A DNA stretch of 64,000 nucleotides, taken from NCBI RefSeq assembly GCF_029522115.1, contig NZ_JAKWFK010000019.1, positions 16,500 to 80,499 of the forward strand, given 5' to 3'. Made by a program: the position numbers and the translations under genes. Every line of letters begins with the position of its first letter. The stretch's first letter is position 1. The stretch is from Trinickia sp. Y13. GTDB taxonomy: Bacteria; Pseudomonadota; Gammaproteobacteria; Burkholderiales; Burkholderiaceae. Shown one piece after another: positions 27,780-40,600 of the stretch. A model generated the notes under the pieces. It had not been told where the DNA came from. It made no database searches and saw only the letters and a list, made by a program, of their open reading frames with translations.

Positions 27780-29698
27780 GCATCGCTCCTTGGCGGTGTG
27801 GGAGCGCGGACGTCATGCCCCAAAGCGAACGTGTTGACGTCGCCCGTGAGCCAGGCGACGAACGCATAGCCGGGCAGCGCCTTGCCATCGACGATGTCGC
27901 GCGTGCGCGGCGGCGTTTCGAAGATGATCATGCCTTCGGGCTGTTCATCGAATGGCAGGGTATCGGCGGTCAGACTGAGCGCGATGGTCAAGGTCTCGCC
28001 GTCGCCCAGCCGCCAGCGCGCGACGAGCGCATTGGCGTCCAGGCCGCCGGCCGTTCGCAACAGCGTCGCGCCGAGCGCGCGGGCGCCGCGCAAGCGCGGC
28101 GCAATGAGCTTTGCGCGCACGGCGAGTGCGGAGCGATAGAAATGCAGCCAGCCGGTCCGGTCCCCGGCTCCGTTGGCCCGCGATGCGGCGCCCGCGCCGT
28201 TGTTCGGCTCTTCTTCCGTCGGCGGCGAAGACAACGCGAAAGTCTGCGCCGCATTCGGATCGGGGATGCGCGCGCGTCGCTCTGGATCGCTGAAAGCCGA
28301 GAACTTTGCGAATTCGCGCCGCCTGCCGTCGCGTACGGCTTGAGCGAGTTCGCCGCCGTAATCGGTGAAGTACAAAAACGGCTGCGTCGAGCCGAACTCT
28401 TCCTCCATGAACAGCAGCGGAATTTGCGGCGACAGCAACAAGAGGGCCGTGGCCGCAAGCAGCGCCTGCGGCGCGCAGAGCGTGCGCAAGCGTTCGCCGA
28501 ACGCGCGGTTGCCGATTTGATCGTGGTTCTGCAGAAACATGACGAAGGCCGTCGGCGGCAAGTGCGCGCTCGGCTCGCCGCGCGCCGCACCGTCGTGGAT
28601 CGGTGAGGGCTCGCCCTGATAGACGAAGCCCTCCGACAGCACGCGCGCGAGTTTCGCAATGGGCTTATCCGCGTAGGCGCGGTAGTACCCCTCGTGTTCG
28701 CCGGTGAGCAGCACGTGCAGCGTGTTGTGCGCATCGTCGTTCCATTGCGCGTCGAAGTGCGTTTGCAGCAGGCTGGCCGTATTGCGCTCGTTCTCGAGAA
28801 CGAGGTGCACCTGTCGTTGCGGTGCGATCGAAGCGTGCACGCGATCGGCTAGCTCGCGCAGCCAACCGTCGTCGCCGATGGCGTGGACCGCATCTAGGCG
28901 TAGGCCGTCGAAGCGGTATTCGTGCAGCCAATAGAGTGCGTTCTCGCAGAAGTACCCGCGCACTTCCCTGCGCCGAAAATCGATGGCGGGACCCCAGGGC
29001 GTCACGACGTCGTTGCGGAAAAAGGCGCGCGCGTACTGCGACAGATAATTGCCCTCGGGGCCGAAGTGGTTGTACACCACATCGAGCAGCACCGCGATGC
29101 CCAATTCGTGCGCGCGATCGATCAGCGCTTTCAGATCTTCTGGGCGCCCATAAGCGGAATCGGGCGCGAACGGCAGCACGCCGTCATAGCCCCAGTTGCG
29201 ATGGCCGGGGAAATCGTTGAGCGGCATCAACTCGATCGCCGTCGCGCCCAGTTGCGCGATGTGCGGCAGGCGGCGAGCGACATTGGCGTAGCCGCCGAGC
29301 GCCCCCACGTGCAATTCGTAGACGACCATCTCCTCCCACGCGCGCCCGCTCCATTGCTCGCACAGCCAACGGTAGGCGAGGGGGTCGACGACTTCGCTCG
29401 GCCCGTGCACGTCCTCGGGCTGAAAGCGCGAAGCCGGGTCCGGCACGGCCAACTCGCCGTCGAGACGATAGCGGTACCGCGCGCCCGCGCCGCATGGGGC
29501 GTGCGCTTCGAACCAGCCCTGGCCGGCGGGCGACATGTCGACGACGCCCGGTTGCCCTTCATACTCCCATTCGACGCGCACGGCCGAGCGCGCCGGCGCC
29601 CAAAGACGAAAGCGCGTATGCGTGGCGCCCGTAGGCTCTCGTATGACCTCGGCGCCGAACGGCAACCGATACGCGAGCTCGGATCGGTGGTCGGACAT
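27776..29698 (-). CDS. treZ: Maltooligosyl trehalose trehalohydrolase TreZ
   Basis: Releases trehalose from the product of TreY. The 640-residue protein has an N-terminal CBM48-like domain (HTRFRLWAPARSAVRVEW) and GH13 regions I VLLDVVYNHFGPEG, II GLRLDAVHAIGDDG, III LVLENERN and IV MFLQNHDQIGNRA. The open frame begins at 29884, but the family start with a good AAGGAG site is the ATG at 29698. The stop overlaps the malQ start by 4 bases. Confidence 0.94.
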   Translation of the reverse strand: MSDHRSELAYRLPFGAEVIREPTGATHTRFRLWAPARSAVRVEWEYEGQPGVVDMSPAGQGWFEAHAPCGAGARYRYRLDGELAVPDPASRFQPEDVHGPSEVVDPLAYRWLCEQWSGRAWEEMVVYELHVGALGGYANVARRLPHIAQLGATAIELMPLNDFPGHRNWGYDGVLPFAPDSAYGRPEDLKALIDRAHELGIAVLLDVVYNHFGPEGNYLSQYARAFFRNDVVTPWGPAIDFRRREVRGYFCENALYWLHEYRFDGLRLDAVHAIGDDGWLRELADRVHASIAPQRQVHLVLENERNTASLLQTHFDAQWNDDAHNTLHVLLTGEHEGYYRAYADKPIAKLARVLSEGFVYQGEPSPIHDGAARGEPSAHLPPTAFVMFLQNHDQIGNRAFGERLRTLCAPQALLAATALLLLSPQIPLLFMEEEFGSTQPFLYFTDYGGELAQAVRDGRRREFAKFSAFSDPERRARIPDPNAAQTFALSSPPTEEEPNNGAGAASRANGAGDRTGWLHFYRSALAVRAKLIAPRLRGARALGATLLRTAGGLDANALVARWRLGDGETLTIALSLTADTLPFDEQPEGMIIFETPPRTRDIVDGKALPGYAFVAWLTGDVNTFALGHDVRAPTPPRSDA

Positions 29699-29735
29699 AT
29701 CAGCGGCTCCTTGTGTGCGCATTCGGAACGATGAT

Positions 29736-31874
29736 CTAAGCACCTGCCGCGCCGGCATGCGGCGAGCGCTCGGGTTGCGGCGGTTGCGCGGCGAGTAACG
29801 CGAAACCGTGCGCACCGACTCGCATCTGTTCGCCGTCGAGTCGATGCGCAGGCGAGCCGGGGTCAGTGCTGTCCGCGAGCACATTCCATTCCAGGCGCGG
29901 CGCGGGCGGCGAGAACATGAGATCGGTCTCGGAGCCGTTGTGCATCAACAGCAGCACCTCGATGTTGCCGTCGAGGTCGCGGCCCGCGCGGCGCAACGTC
30001 AGCGCGCGCGCCTGCGGGTCTTGCCATGCCTCGCTCGTGAGCGGCTCGCCGCGTTCGTCGAACCAGTCGACGTCCTTGATGCCCGGTGATACATCGACGT
30101 CGCCGCGCAAGAAGCGCGTATCGCGCAGCAGCGGATGCTGGCGCCGCAGCGCGATCAGGCGCGCTGCAAACGCAGTCAGCACGCGGCCTTCTTCCGATTC
30201 GGCCAGGTGCCAATCGAGCCACGACAATGCGTTGTCCTGACAATATGCGTTGTTGTTGCCTTGCTGGCTGCGTCCGAATTCGTCGCCGGCAGCGAGCATC
30301 GGCGTGCCGAGCGAGGTAAAGACGCTCGCGAGCATCGAGCGTGCGACCCGTGCGCGCGTTGCGTTGATCTGCGCATCTTCGGTGGGGCCTTCCACGCCCC
30401 AATTCGCGCTGCAATTTTCGTTGTGGCCGTCGGCGTTGTTCTCGCCGTTCGCTTCGTTATGTTTCTGTTCGTAAGCGGTGACATCGGCAAGCGTGAACCC
30501 GTCGTGCGAAGCGACGTAGTTCACCGATGCCGACGGCCGTCTGAAACGATGATTGAACAGTTCCGCGGAGCCGGCGATGCGCGCGGCGAGTTCGGCCCGC
30601 ATCCCCGCATCGCCGCGCCAGAAGCGCCGCACGCAATCGCGGAATTTATCGTTCCACTCGCCGAAGCCCGGCGGATGGCGGCCAACCTGATAGCCGCCGG
30701 GGCCGACGTCCCAGGGTTCCGAGATCAGCTTGCGCTGCGATAGCACCGGGTCTTGCCGAATCACGTCGAAAAATCCCGACCCGGGATCGAAGCCGGTGCC
30801 TTCGCGCCCGAGCGTGACGCCCAGATCGAAACGGAATCCATCGATGTGAAAGGCGCTCACCCAATAGCGCAGCGAATCCATCACCATCTGCAGCACGCGC
30901 GGATGCGACAGGTTCAGCGTGTTGCCGCAGCCGGTATCGTTGATGTAGTAGCGCTCGTCGCCGGGAATGAGCCGGTAATAGCTGGCATTGTCGAGTCCGC
31001 GCCAAGACACGGTTGGCCCCAGTTCGTTGCCTTCGCAGGTATGGTTATAGACCACGTCGAGAATGACTTCGATGCCGGCCGCGTGCAGTTGCCGCACGGC
31101 GATGCGCACTTCGTTCAAGCGGCGGCTCGAAAGGTATGAAGGGTGGGGCGCGAAAAATGCGCTCGTGTTGTAGCCCCAATAGTTCGTCAGCTTGCGTTCG
31201 AGCAGGAAGCGCTCGTCGAGAAAAGCGTGAATCGGCAGCAATTCCACCGCGGTGATGCCGAGCTTGTGCAGGTGCTCGATGAAGCGCGGGGACGCGAGCG
31301 CGGCGAAGGTGCCGCGCTCGTGTTGGCGCACGTCGGGATTGAGCATCGACACGCCCCGCAAATGGACTTCGTAAATGACGGTCTCCGGCCATGGCACTTC
31401 GGGGCGTACGTCGCGCGACCAGTCGAAGGCTTCGTCGATCACCACGCATTTGGGCATGGCGGGCGCCGAGTCGCGTTTGTCGAGCGACAAGTCGTGCCGG
31501 CTCGAATGCGGGCGATAGCCGAACAGCGCATCGGATGCGCGAAACGACCCCGTCAGCTTTTTGGCGTAGGGATCGATCAGCAGCTTGGCCGGATTGAAGC
31601 GATGGCCGTATTGCGGCAGGTAGGGGCCGTATGCGCGCAGCCCATAGACCGTGCCGGGGTGCGCGCCGGGCAGATACCCATGCCAGATTTCATCGGTGCA
31701 TTCCGGCAGCGGCAGACGCGCGAGCTCCTTGTGTCCGGCCGGATCGAACAGGCACAGATCGACTTGCTCCGCATTCGCTGAAAACACGGCGAAGTTCACG
31801 CCGAGCCCGTCCCACGTCGCGCCGAGCGGATACGGCGTGCCGGGGTCGAGCCGGCTGGGTAGGGAGTTCGACAT
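29736..31874 (-). CDS. glgX: Glycogen debranching enzyme GlgX
   Basis: Isoamylase-type hydrolysis of alpha-1,6 branches, giving linear chains for TreY. The 712 residues start SNSLPSRLDPGTPYPLGATW. CBM48 is followed by GH13 regions I VILDVVYNHTCEGNE, II GFRFDLGVTLG, III LISEPWDVGPGGYQVG and IV VNYVASHDGFTLAD. AAGGAC precedes the ATG. It lies 37 bases upstream of treZ and 72 bases downstream of glgB. Confidence 0.95.
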   Translation of the reverse strand: MSNSLPSRLDPGTPYPLGATWDGLGVNFAVFSANAEQVDLCLFDPAGHKELARLPLPECTDEIWHGYLPGAHPGTVYGLRAYGPYLPQYGHRFNPAKLLIDPYAKKLTGSFRASDALFGYRPHSSRHDLSLDKRDSAPAMPKCVVIDEAFDWSRDVRPEVPWPETVIYEVHLRGVSMLNPDVRQHERGTFAALASPRFIEHLHKLGITAVELLPIHAFLDERFLLERKLTNYWGYNTSAFFAPHPSYLSSRRLNEVRIAVRQLHAAGIEVILDVVYNHTCEGNELGPTVSWRGLDNASYYRLIPGDERYYINDTGCGNTLNLSHPRVLQMVMDSLRYWVSAFHIDGFRFDLGVTLGREGTGFDPGSGFFDVIRQDPVLSQRKLISEPWDVGPGGYQVGRHPPGFGEWNDKFRDCVRRFWRGDAGMRAELAARIAGSAELFNHRFRRPSASVNYVASHDGFTLADVTAYEQKHNEANGENNADGHNENCSANWGVEGPTEDAQINATRARVARSMLASVFTSLGTPMLAAGDEFGRSQQGNNNAYCQDNALSWLDWHLAESEEGRVLTAFAARLIALRRQHPLLRDTRFLRGDVDVSPGIKDVDWFDERGEPLTSEAWQDPQARALTLRRAGRDLDGNIEVLLLMHNGSETDLMFSPPAPRLEWNVLADSTDPGSPAHRLDGEQMRVGAHGFALLAAQPPQPERSPHAGAAGA

Positions 31875-31946
31875 GCCGCGTCCTTGTTCTGATGTGAATC
31901 GCTGCGCTCGTGTCGCGTCGGGCTGGGGGCGCCAAGGCGTCGGCCG

Positions 31947-34199
31947 TCACTCGGCGCGCAGCACGATGGTGGCGAGCGGCGGCAACGTCAGCACGACCGA
32001 TTGCGGCTTGCCATGGCTGGCGATCTCTTCCGTGACGACGCCGCCGGCATTGCCCACGTTCGATCCGCCGTATGCGGCTGCATCGGTGTTGAGGATTTCG
32101 GCCCACCAGCCGGCGCGCTGCATGCCGATCCGGTATCCGTGGCGCGGCACGGGCGTGAAATTGCAGACGACGGCAACCTCCCGCCCGCTGCCGTCGCAGC
32201 GCCGATACGCGAAGACGCTGTTCGAAGCGTCGTCGCCGACGAGCCATTCGAAGCCGCCCGGATCGCAGTCGAGCGCATGCAACGCCGGTTCGGCCGCATA
32301 CAGGCGGTTCAAGTCACGCACGAGCGTTTGCACGCCGTGGTGCATCGGCTCGTCGAGCAGGTGCCAATGCGGCGACGCGTCGTGGTTGAATTCGGCGTAT
32401 TGCGCGAACTCGCCGCCCATGAAGAGCAGCTTTTTGCCCGGGTGCGTCCACATGAAACCGAAGTACGCGCGCAGATTGGCGAATTGTTGCCAGCGGTCCC
32501 CGGGCATCTTGCCGAGCAGCGAGCCCTTGCCGTGCACGACTTCGTCATGCGAGAGCGGCAGAACGAAGCGTTCGGAATAGGCGTAGACCATTCCGAACGT
32601 CATGTTGTGATGATGGTAGCGGCGATAAACGGGGTCTTCCTGCATGTAATGCAGCGTGTCGTGCATCCACCCCATGTTCCACTTGAACTGGAAGCCGAGC
32701 CCGCCTTCCTCGGGGCGGGCCGTGACGCCGGGCCATGCGGTCGATTCCTCGGCGATCGTGATGGCGCCCGGCACGCCCGGGGCATATTCGACCTCGTGGT
32801 TGACGCGTTTCAAGAATGCGATCGCCTCGAGGTTTTCGCGGCCGCCGTAGATATTCGGCACCCACTCGCCCTCGGCGCGCGAATAGTCGCGGTAGAGCAT
32901 CGACGCAACCGCATCGACGCGCAAGCCGTCGACGTGATAGCGCAGCAGCCACGCGAGTGCCGATGCGACCAGGAACGCGCTCACCTCGTTGCGGCCGAGG
33001 TTGTAGATCATCGTGTTCCAGTCTTGGTGGTAGCCCTCGCGCGGGTCTTGGTGCTCGTAAAGCGGCGTCCCGTCGAATTGGATCAGGCCGTGCGCGTCGT
33101 TCGGAAAGTGCGCGCTGACCCAATCGAGAATCACGCCTAGCCCGGCCTCATGCGCGCGATTGACGAAATGTGCGAATCCCTGCGGCGGACCGAAACGCGC
33201 GGACGGCGCGAACGGCGAGAGCGGCTGATACCCCCACGAGCCCCCGAACGGGTGTTCCGCGATCGGCAGGAATTCGACGTGCGTGAAGCCCATCCCGAGT
33301 GCGTACGGGATGAGCCGATCGGCCAGCTCATACCAGTCGAGCCCGCGGCGGCCGTCCTCTTCGATGCGCAGCCAAGACTCGGCGTGCACTTCGTAAATGG
33401 CGATCGGCGCGCGTGCGTTTTGCAGTGTGCCGCGGTTGGCGATCCAAGCGCCGTCCGTCCAAGTGAATTGCTCGAGCGCGCCCCAATCGGCGACGATCGA
33501 CGCCGTGGCGGGCGTGCGCTCCGTTTGCAGCGCGCAGGGGTCCGCCTTCAGGGGCAACGTGCGGCCGTCGCGCGCGACGATTTCGTACTTGTAGCGTGCG
33601 CCCGCCGCGAGACGCGGCACGAACAGCTCCCACACGCCGGCCACGTGCCGCAGGCGCATCGGATGGCGGCGGCCGTCCCATGTGTTGAAGTCGCCGACGA
33701 TGGATACGCGTCGCGCATTCGGCGCCCAGACGGCGAAGCGCACGCCAGGAATGCCTTCGAGCGTGCAAGGCCGCGCGCCCAGACAATCGAGCACCGCATA
33801 GGGGTCGGCGCGCGCCAGGCGCGCGAGAGCGTCTTCGGACAACGCCGGCCCGAAGGAGTAAGGATCTTCCGTCTCTTGCTCGACGCCATGCCAATCGACG
33901 CGAAGCCGATAAGGTTCGGCGCGCTTCACAGGTCCGGCGAACAGCCCGCCCGCGTCGATCTGCCCGAGCTTGCCGAGGCATTCTCCGTTTGCGCGCGAGA
34001 GAACCTCGACGCCGGCGGCGCCGGGCAGCATCGCGCGCACGGCGTAGCCCGAACTCGTGCGGTGCATGCCCAGTTGAGAAAACGGATCGGGGTGCCGCCC
34101 GTCGACGAGCGCTTCGATATCGACAGGATGCATGCCCGCCAGCGGATCGCGGTCGGCGATCTCGCGAATGCGTGAAGTTTGATCGTTCAAGGAGCCCAT
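31947..34199 (-). CDS. glgB: 1,4-alpha-glucan branching enzyme GlgB
   Basis: Makes alpha-1,6 branch points in glucan. The 750 residues carry two N-terminal beta-domains, and [18 protein letters not shown] is the CBM48 signature. GH13 regions: [70 protein letters not shown]. It is 11 bases after treS-mak, so it is translated on the same transcript and acts on the chains made by GlgE. Confidence 0.96.
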   Translation of the reverse strand: MGSLNDQTSRIREIADRDPLAGMHPVDIEALVDGRHPDPFSQLGMHRTSSGYAVRAMLPGAAGVEVLSRANGECLGKLGQIDAGGLFAGPVKRAEPYRLRVDWHGVEQETEDPYSFGPALSEDALARLARADPYAVLDCLGARPCTLEGIPGVRFAVWAPNARRVSIVGDFNTWDGRRHPMRLRHVAGVWELFVPRLAAGARYKYEIVARDGRTLPLKADPCALQTERTPATASIVADWGALEQFTWTDGAWIANRGTLQNARAPIAIYEVHAESWLRIEEDGRRGLDWYELADRLIPYALGMGFTHVEFLPIAEHPFGGSWGYQPLSPFAPSARFGPPQGFAHFVNRAHEAGLGVILDWVSAHFPNDAHGLIQFDGTPLYEHQDPREGYHQDWNTMIYNLGRNEVSAFLVASALAWLLRYHVDGLRVDAVASMLYRDYSRAEGEWVPNIYGGRENLEAIAFLKRVNHEVEYAPGVPGAITIAEESTAWPGVTARPEEGGLGFQFKWNMGWMHDTLHYMQEDPVYRRYHHHNMTFGMVYAYSERFVLPLSHDEVVHGKGSLLGKMPGDRWQQFANLRAYFGFMWTHPGKKLLFMGGEFAQYAEFNHDASPHWHLLDEPMHHGVQTLVRDLNRLYAAEPALHALDCDPGGFEWLVGDDASNSVFAYRRCDGSGREVAVVCNFTPVPRHGYRIGMQRAGWWAEILNTDAAAYGGSNVGNAGGVVTEEIASHGKPQSVVLTLPPLATIVLRAE

Positions 34200-34210
34200 T
34201 TCCGCGATTC

Positions 34211-37200
34211 TCAGGTTTGCGCGGGCGCGGGGGCCGCGTCGCCGTCATCCGACTTGCCAAGCATGCGCGCGGCCAGCATGGAAAGTCCGCGCAGCGGCAA
34301 GCCGAGCCAAGTAGGCCGGTTCGCGGCTTCGTAGCGCACCTCATAGGCCGCTTTTTCGACCAGGAACAGGTCGAGCAAGGGGCCTTCCGCTTGCGGCGCA
34401 ACGAGCGGATGCACGGCACGGCCGACCGCTTCGCGATAGCCCGCCAGGAAGCTCTGTTGGCCTTCTTCGAGGAAGCGTTCGAACAGTGCGCGCTTGCGGT
34501 CGGCCGTTTGCGCCGGCGCATTTTCCGAAACGGGCTGCGCCGCCGCACTGGCATACGAAAGCGAACGCAGCATGCCGGCCACGTCGACGAGCGGGCTGCG
34601 CTTCATGCGGCGCTCCTCCAAGCTGCGGGCCGGCTCGCCCTCGAAATCGATGAGGTAGACATCGCTTTGTGCGATCAACACCTGCCCAAGATGGAAATCG
34701 CCGTGAACGCGGATACGCAACGCATCTACGTCGTGCGGCACATGCCGTTCCAATGCGGTGACGAGCGCCGCGCGCCGACCGACGAGCTCCTGCGCGAGCG
34801 CGCGCGTCTCTTCATCCAGCGGGCCATTTTCCTTGGCGGCCTCGGCGGCCAGCACGTCGAGTGCGTGCTCGAGCATCGAGCGCGCACCGTCGATCCAACC
34901 GCGCACGTCGGCGCGCGTCGCTTTCTCCGCGGCGAATGCGGGATCGTCGCTGGGCGCCGCCAGCGCGGCATGCAATTCGCCCAGGCGCCGTCCGATCGTG
35001 CCGGTGAGGGCGCGATAGCCTTCGAGTTTCTCGCTATCGGCGTCCTCGGTTTCGGGCGCGAGAACGAGTTCGTCGATCACGCGGCGCAGGTAGTCGAGCA
35101 CCCAGTTCCATGCGTCGCCCTGATTGTCGATGAAGCCTTGCAGCAGCGCCAGCGTGTGCGGCACACCCTGCGGATCGACGCGCACGACCTCGCCGTAAAG
35201 CGGCGCCGTGTTGGCATAGCCGATCTCCGTCAGATGCCGGCTCATTTCGGCTTCGGGATGGATCCCGCCGATGAGGCGCCGCACGAGCTTGAGCACGGCG
35301 CGATCGCCGATCACGAGCGAGCTATTGCTTTGCTCGGCGGCGATCCAGCGAATTTCCGGCGTGGCGCCAAGCGAGTCCAGCTCGTCGAACCGCGCCGTCG
35401 GCACGAAGCGGATTTCGCTCTTTTGCACCGTCGGCACGACGGCCCGTTCGCGCAGCTTTTGCAGCACGCCATGCGCGAACAGCGGCAGCGCGAAGGCGTC
35501 GGTCAGATGGCCGATGTTGCGGCCCCGCCGCACGCGCGCAAGGGCGAGTTGCATGAACAGCGGCACCGTCGTCTCGGTGCCCCAGGAGATGGCAAGTGGG
35601 AGAACGTAGCGCTCCGTGTGGCGGCCGACATCGGCCTCGATCTCGGTGAAGGCGAAGCCCGCGTCGGGGATCGTGGTCAGCGCGGCTAGGCGCACGGCAT
35701 GCAGCTTCTGGTCTTTCGACGCGAACCAGCGGCGGCGGCTCAAGTACGACGGCAGTACCTCCGATTCGAGCAATCGCACGTTCTCCGGCGTCGGGCCTGT
35801 TTGCCCCGCGCGCAGCACGAGCGTGATGAACTCCGGCAGCTGCTCGGAGCCCGCCTGCGCCCAGGACGGACGGTCTTCGTTGCTGCAGAGCAAGAACCAT
35901 AGAAAACCGTACGGCGGGAACGTCAGCAGATACGTGAGTTGACCGATCGCGGGAAACACGGAGTCGGCCGTCATCTCGACGGGCGAGCGCCCCGCGAACT
36001 CGGACAGGTCGAGTTCGACGGCTTGGGGCGCGCGCGAGAGGTTCGCCACGCACAGTATCGGCGCTTCGCCCTCCATCTCGCGCAGGTACGCCAGGATCTT
36101 GCGATTGGACGGCCGCAAGAAGCGAATCGTGCCGCGGCCGAACGCGCGCTTGGATCGCCGCGTGGCTAGCATGCGGCGCGTCCAATTGAGCAGCGAATGC
36201 GGATCGCGCGTCTGGGCTTCGACATTGATCGCATCGAAGCCGTATAGCGTGCCCATGACGGGCGGCAGAACGAGCTGCTCGGGGTCCGCGCGTGAGAACC
36301 CGCCGTTGCGATCCGACGACCACTGCATCGGCGTGCGCACGCCGTCGCGATCGCCAAGATGAATGTTGTCGCCCATGCCCAGTTCGTCGCCGTAGTAAAT
36401 CACGGGCGTGCCCGGCATCGAGAGCAGCAGGGAGTTGATGAGCTCGATGCGGCGCCGATCGCGCTCCATCAGCGGTGCAAGGCGGCGGCGAATGCCTAAA
36501 TTGAGCCGCGCGCGCCGATCGCTCGCATAGGTATTCCAGAGATAGTCGCGCTCGGAATCGGTGACCATCTCGAGCGTGAGCTCGTCATGGTTGCGCAGAA
36601 AGATTGCCCATTGACACGAGGGTGGCAACTCCGGCGTCTGCCGCATGATGTCGGTGATCGGAAACCGATCCTCGCTCGCGATCGCCATATAGATGCGCGG
36701 CATCAGCGGGAAATGAAATGCCATGTGGCATTCGTCTTCGCTACCGAAGTATTCCTGCACGTCCTCGGGCCATTGGTTCGCTTCGGCGAGCAGCATGCGG
36801 TTCGGATATTCGGCGTCGATCGTGGCGCGAATGCGTTTGAGCACCGCGTGCGTTTCGGGCAGGTTCTCGTTGCTCGTTCCCTCGCGTTCGACCAGGTAGG
36901 GCACCGCATCGAGCCGCAGCCCGTCGATTCCCATATCGAGCCAAAACCGCATGACCTGCAGCACTTCGCGCAGCACGGCCGGATTGTCGAAGTTCAAATC
37001 GGGCTGGTGCGAGTAGAAGCGATGCCAGTAATAAGCGCCCGCGACGGGGTCGTGCGTCCAGTTCGACGGCTCCGTGTCGATGAAGATGATGCGCGTGTTT
37101 TGGTACTTCTTGTCCGTGTCGGACCAGACGTAGTAATTGCGATGATTCGATCCGGGCTTGGCGCGGCGCGCGCGCTGAAACCACGGGTGTTGATCCGACG

Positions 37201-37612
37201 TGTGATTGATCACGAGTTCGGTCACGACACGCATGCCGCGCGCGTGCGCGCCTTGAATGAAGCGGCGCAGATCGGACAGCGTGCCGTAATCGGGGTGAAC
37301 GTTGCGGTAGTCGGCGATATCGTAGCCGTCGTCGCGACGCGGCGACGGATAGAACGGCAGCAGCCAAATCGTGTCGACGCCGAGCTCGGCGATGTAGTCC
37401 AGCTTGGCGATGAGCCCGGGAAAGTCGCCTACGCCATCGTTGTTTGCATCGAAAAACGACTTCACATGGACTTGATAGATGATCGCGTCTTTGTACCAAA
37501 GCGGATCGTCGGACAGCGCCGGTTTGCTCGCACGCCGCGACGTGCGCGCGTTGTCGGCCGATCCGGTCTGCGCGGTGGCGGCCGAATCGAGGGGGTGATC
37601 TTCACGCTTCAT
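34211..37612 (-). CDS. treS: Trehalose synthase / maltokinase fusion TreS-Mak
   Basis: One 1133-residue polypeptide interconverts trehalose and maltose (TreS, about residues 35-570) and phosphorylates maltose with ATP to maltose-1-phosphate (maltokinase, about residues 600-1115). TreS has GH13 regions [57 protein letters not shown]. The kinase half has the phosphotransfer loop [12 protein letters not shown] and metal-binding IDFEGEP. The N-terminal 30 residues are low-complexity. The frame opens at 37807, but the ATG at 37612 with GGAGAC ahead is chosen; it overlaps glgE by 11 bases. Fused TreS-Mak is known in several proteobacteria. Confidence 0.95.
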   Translation of the reverse strand: MKREDHPLDSAATAQTGSADNARTSRRASKPALSDDPLWYKDAIIYQVHVKSFFDANNDGVGDFPGLIAKLDYIAELGVDTIWLLPFYPSPRRDDGYDIADYRNVHPDYGTLSDLRRFIQGAHARGMRVVTELVINHTSDQHPWFQRARRAKPGSNHRNYYVWSDTDKKYQNTRIIFIDTEPSNWTHDPVAGAYYWHRFYSHQPDLNFDNPAVLREVLQVMRFWLDMGIDGLRLDAVPYLVEREGTSNENLPETHAVLKRIRATIDAEYPNRMLLAEANQWPEDVQEYFGSEDECHMAFHFPLMPRIYMAIASEDRFPITDIMRQTPELPPSCQWAIFLRNHDELTLEMVTDSERDYLWNTYASDRRARLNLGIRRRLAPLMERDRRRIELINSLLLSMPGTPVIYYGDELGMGDNIHLGDRDGVRTPMQWSSDRNGGFSRADPEQLVLPPVMGTLYGFDAINVEAQTRDPHSLLNWTRRMLATRRSKRAFGRGTIRFLRPSNRKILAYLREMEGEAPILCVANLSRAPQAVELDLSEFAGRSPVEMTADSVFPAIGQLTYLLTFPPYGFLWFLLCSNEDRPSWAQAGSEQLPEFITLVLRAGQTGPTPENVRLLESEVLPSYLSRRRWFASKDQKLHAVRLAALTTIPDAGFAFTEIEADVGRHTERYVLPLAISWGTETTVPLFMQLALARVRRGRNIGHLTDAFALPLFAHGVLQKLRERAVVPTVQKSEIRFVPTARFDELDSLGATPEIRWIAAEQSNSSLVIGDRAVLKLVRRLIGGIHPEAEMSRHLTEIGYANTAPLYGEVVRVDPQGVPHTLALLQGFIDNQGDAWNWVLDYLRRVIDELVLAPETEDADSEKLEGYRALTGTIGRRLGELHAALAAPSDDPAFAAEKATRADVRGWIDGARSMLEHALDVLAAEAAKENGPLDEETRALAQELVGRRAALVTALERHVPHDVDALRIRVHGDFHLGQVLIAQSDVYLIDFEGEPARSLEERRMKRSPLVDVAGMLRSLSYASAAAQPVSENAPAQTADRKRALFERFLEEGQQSFLAGYREAVGRAVHPLVAPQAEGPLLDLFLVEKAAYEVRYEAANRPTWLGLPLRGLSMLAARMLGKSDDGDAAPAPAQT

Positions 37613-40600
37613 GGTGCGTCTCCGAGGCGTCGCGCCGGCCGTGGCTGCCGTGCGCTGCGTGGCCCGCGTGGCCGAGTTGCACTGCCAATGTCTGCGCGCG
37701 TTCATCGTGCGGCATGCCCGCGGCCGGCGCAATGCGCCAGATCGCGAACGGCCGATCCGGCTCGATCCGCACGTGTTGGCGCCGCCCGCGCCATTCGGTG
37801 GTCGCACCTGTCACGAGATCGGTCGCGGCGAGGGCGTCCCACTCCTGCATGCGCCAGTGCTCGAACACCTGCGACGGCAGTTCGATGTCGGCCTCTTGCG
37901 CCGCGAACGGATCGAGGCTGATCGCAACGAGGACCACGTTCTCGCGTGAAGGCGTGGCTTTCTCGAAGAACAAGATGCGATCGTTGTGCGCGGTGAGGAA
38001 CGTGAGGCCCAGGTGCGAGTGCAAGGCGGGATTGGCGCGCCTCACGCGGTTGAGCATGGTGATGACGTCGACGATGTTGCCGGGCCGGTGCCAATCCCAT
38101 GCGCGCAGTTGATATTTCTCCGAGTCCAAATACTCCTCGCTGCCCGGCAATGCCGACGCTTCGCAAAGCTCGAAGCCGCTGTACACGCCCCACAGCCCCG
38201 ACAACGTGGCAGCCAACGCCGCGCGGATCATGAAGCCTGCGCGCCCTTGCGCCTGCAAATGGCGCGGATTGATGTCGGGCGTATTGACGAAGAAGTTCGG
38301 CCGGAAGAATTCGCGTACGTTGGTTTGCGTGAGTTCGGTCAGGTATTCGGTGAAGTCGCGTTTGGACTCGCGCCACGTGAAGTACGTGTAGGACTGCGAA
38401 AAGCCGAGTTTCGCGAGCCGGTACATGAGGCGCGGGCGCGTGAACGCCTCCGATAGGAAGATGACGTCCGGCTCACGTGCGCGAATGTCGGCGATCATCC
38501 ACTCCCAAAACGGCAGCGGCTTGGTGTGCGGATTGTCGACGCGGAAGATGTGCACGCCGGCATCGATCCAGAAGGCGATGATGTCGCGCAGCGCGAGCCA
38601 CAGAGCAGGTTTCGCATCGTGCGCGTAGAACTCGGGGTTGACGATGTCCTGATACTTCTTCGGCGGATTCTCCGCATAGCGCAGGGTGCCGTCGGGGCGC
38701 CAAGCGAACCAGGTTGCGTGTTCGGTCAGCCACGGATGATCCGGTGCGCATTGGATCGCGAAATCGAGCGCGATCTCGAGCCCGTGCGCATGCGCGGCGG
38801 CGAGCATGCGCTTGAAATCGTCGAGCGTGCCCAGTTCCGGATGAACGGCGGTATGGCCGCCTTCGCTGCTGCCGATCGCATACGGGCTGCCGACATCGCC
38901 CGGTTGCGCATTGAGCGTGTTGTTGCGGCCCTTGCGATTGATCTTGCCGATGGGGTGAATCGGCGGAAAGTAGAGCACGTCGAAGCCCATGTCGCGGATG
39001 CGCGGCATTTGCGCGATGACGTCGTCGAACGTGCCATGACGCGAAGGATCGCCGCTCATCGAGCGCGGGAAGATCTCGTACCAGCTCGCGAAGCGCGCGG
39101 CGGCGCGTTCGGCGTCGATGCGGTAGATCGTGGCATCGCGCGATAGGAACGGCCGGTGACGCGCTTTGGCGACGGTTTCGGCCGTTTCGGGCGCTAGCAA
39201 GACTTCGAGCCGCGCGGCCGCATTAGCATTCGAAAAGCGCAACGCGATGCGCTTGAGCTCCGCAATGGCCGCGTGCTGAGCGGCATGCTCGCGATGTTCT
39301 TGATGGATCTGCTGCTGCGCGCCGGTTTCGTCGGCCGTCTCGGCTTCGGCCAGCACGCGCGCGAGCAGATGACGCGCTTCTTCGAGTTCGAGTTCGACCG
39401 TTTGATTGGCGTCGAGCTTCTTGCGGATGTGATCGACGAGCGAGGCGAAATCGTCGCGCCATGCGATCACCGTGAATTCGTAGCGGCCCACGCGCGAGAG
39501 GGTGATGCGGCCTTGCCAGAGATCGAGCCCGGCCGGCTGCGCGGGCCGCATGGGCGCCTCGTGCCAGGCGGTTTCGTCGACCGCGCGCCAGATGACGGCG
39601 GCAGCGATCTTGTCGTGGCCTTCGCCGAAGATCGTCGCGCCGACGTCGATCGCTTCGCCGACGACGCGTTTCACGAAGAAGCGCCCGCCATCGACCGAGG
39701 GCGTCACGCTCTCGATGGCGATACGCGGGGCGGCGATCGCCTCCATCGCCGAAGCGGTCGCCGCGCGTTTGGAGGTGCGCGGCGTCGCCACGCGGGGGCA
39801 TGGCTGGGCACGATAAAGGCGCACCTCGCCCGGGGCCAGCGCGAACGGCTGGAGGGGCTCAGGCGGCGTCGTGCAAGGCTCGGCCAAAGGCTTGAACGCC
39901 ATGAAGTCGCCGGGCACGCCATCGAGAAAGCGCGCGGGCTCGACGAACGCCGGGCGGCTCAGATCGGGGTTCGCGAGCAGCAGCACGGCTTCTCGCGCGC
40001 CGCGCAAATCGGGGCATTCGCCGCGCAGTACGGCCGCCACGTTCGCGCCCGCGGCCGACAACTGACGCACTTCGCCGACGGTAGCGAGCAGCGAAGTTTG
40101 CTGTTGCAGCGCATTGGCCTCGCGCACGGCAGCGGACAAGTCGAACCGCGCGGCCGCGCAGGCGTCGCGATAGCGCGCTGCGGTGCCGGTCGTGGGCGAG
40201 AGCGGTTCGGCGATGCCGTATTCGAAACCCATTGGCATGAGCCAACCCGTGCCGAGTGCGACGCTTGCGGCGATCGCGCGGCGATAGGCCCGCTCGATCG
40301 CGGTCGCGTCGGCCGCATAAGCGAACTCGCTCGCGAGGCGCGGCCCGTAGGGCGCTTCGGGAAAGGCGATCGGTGCGCCTACGCGTGCGAGCGCCGCATG
40401 TTCGTCGGCCAGCCAGTCTTCGCGGAAATCCCACCAGCGCACCGATGAAAAGACGCTGTCGAACCCCACCGGCGCGAGCCGCGCGAGGTCGCCCCGCGCG
40501 AGCCCAGGCGTGGACGCGAGCAGGCGTGCATTCACCCGCTTGGCGCGCACGGCCGTGCTCAGTTCGCGCCAGGCATCGACGGGCACGTGATGCGGCGAAT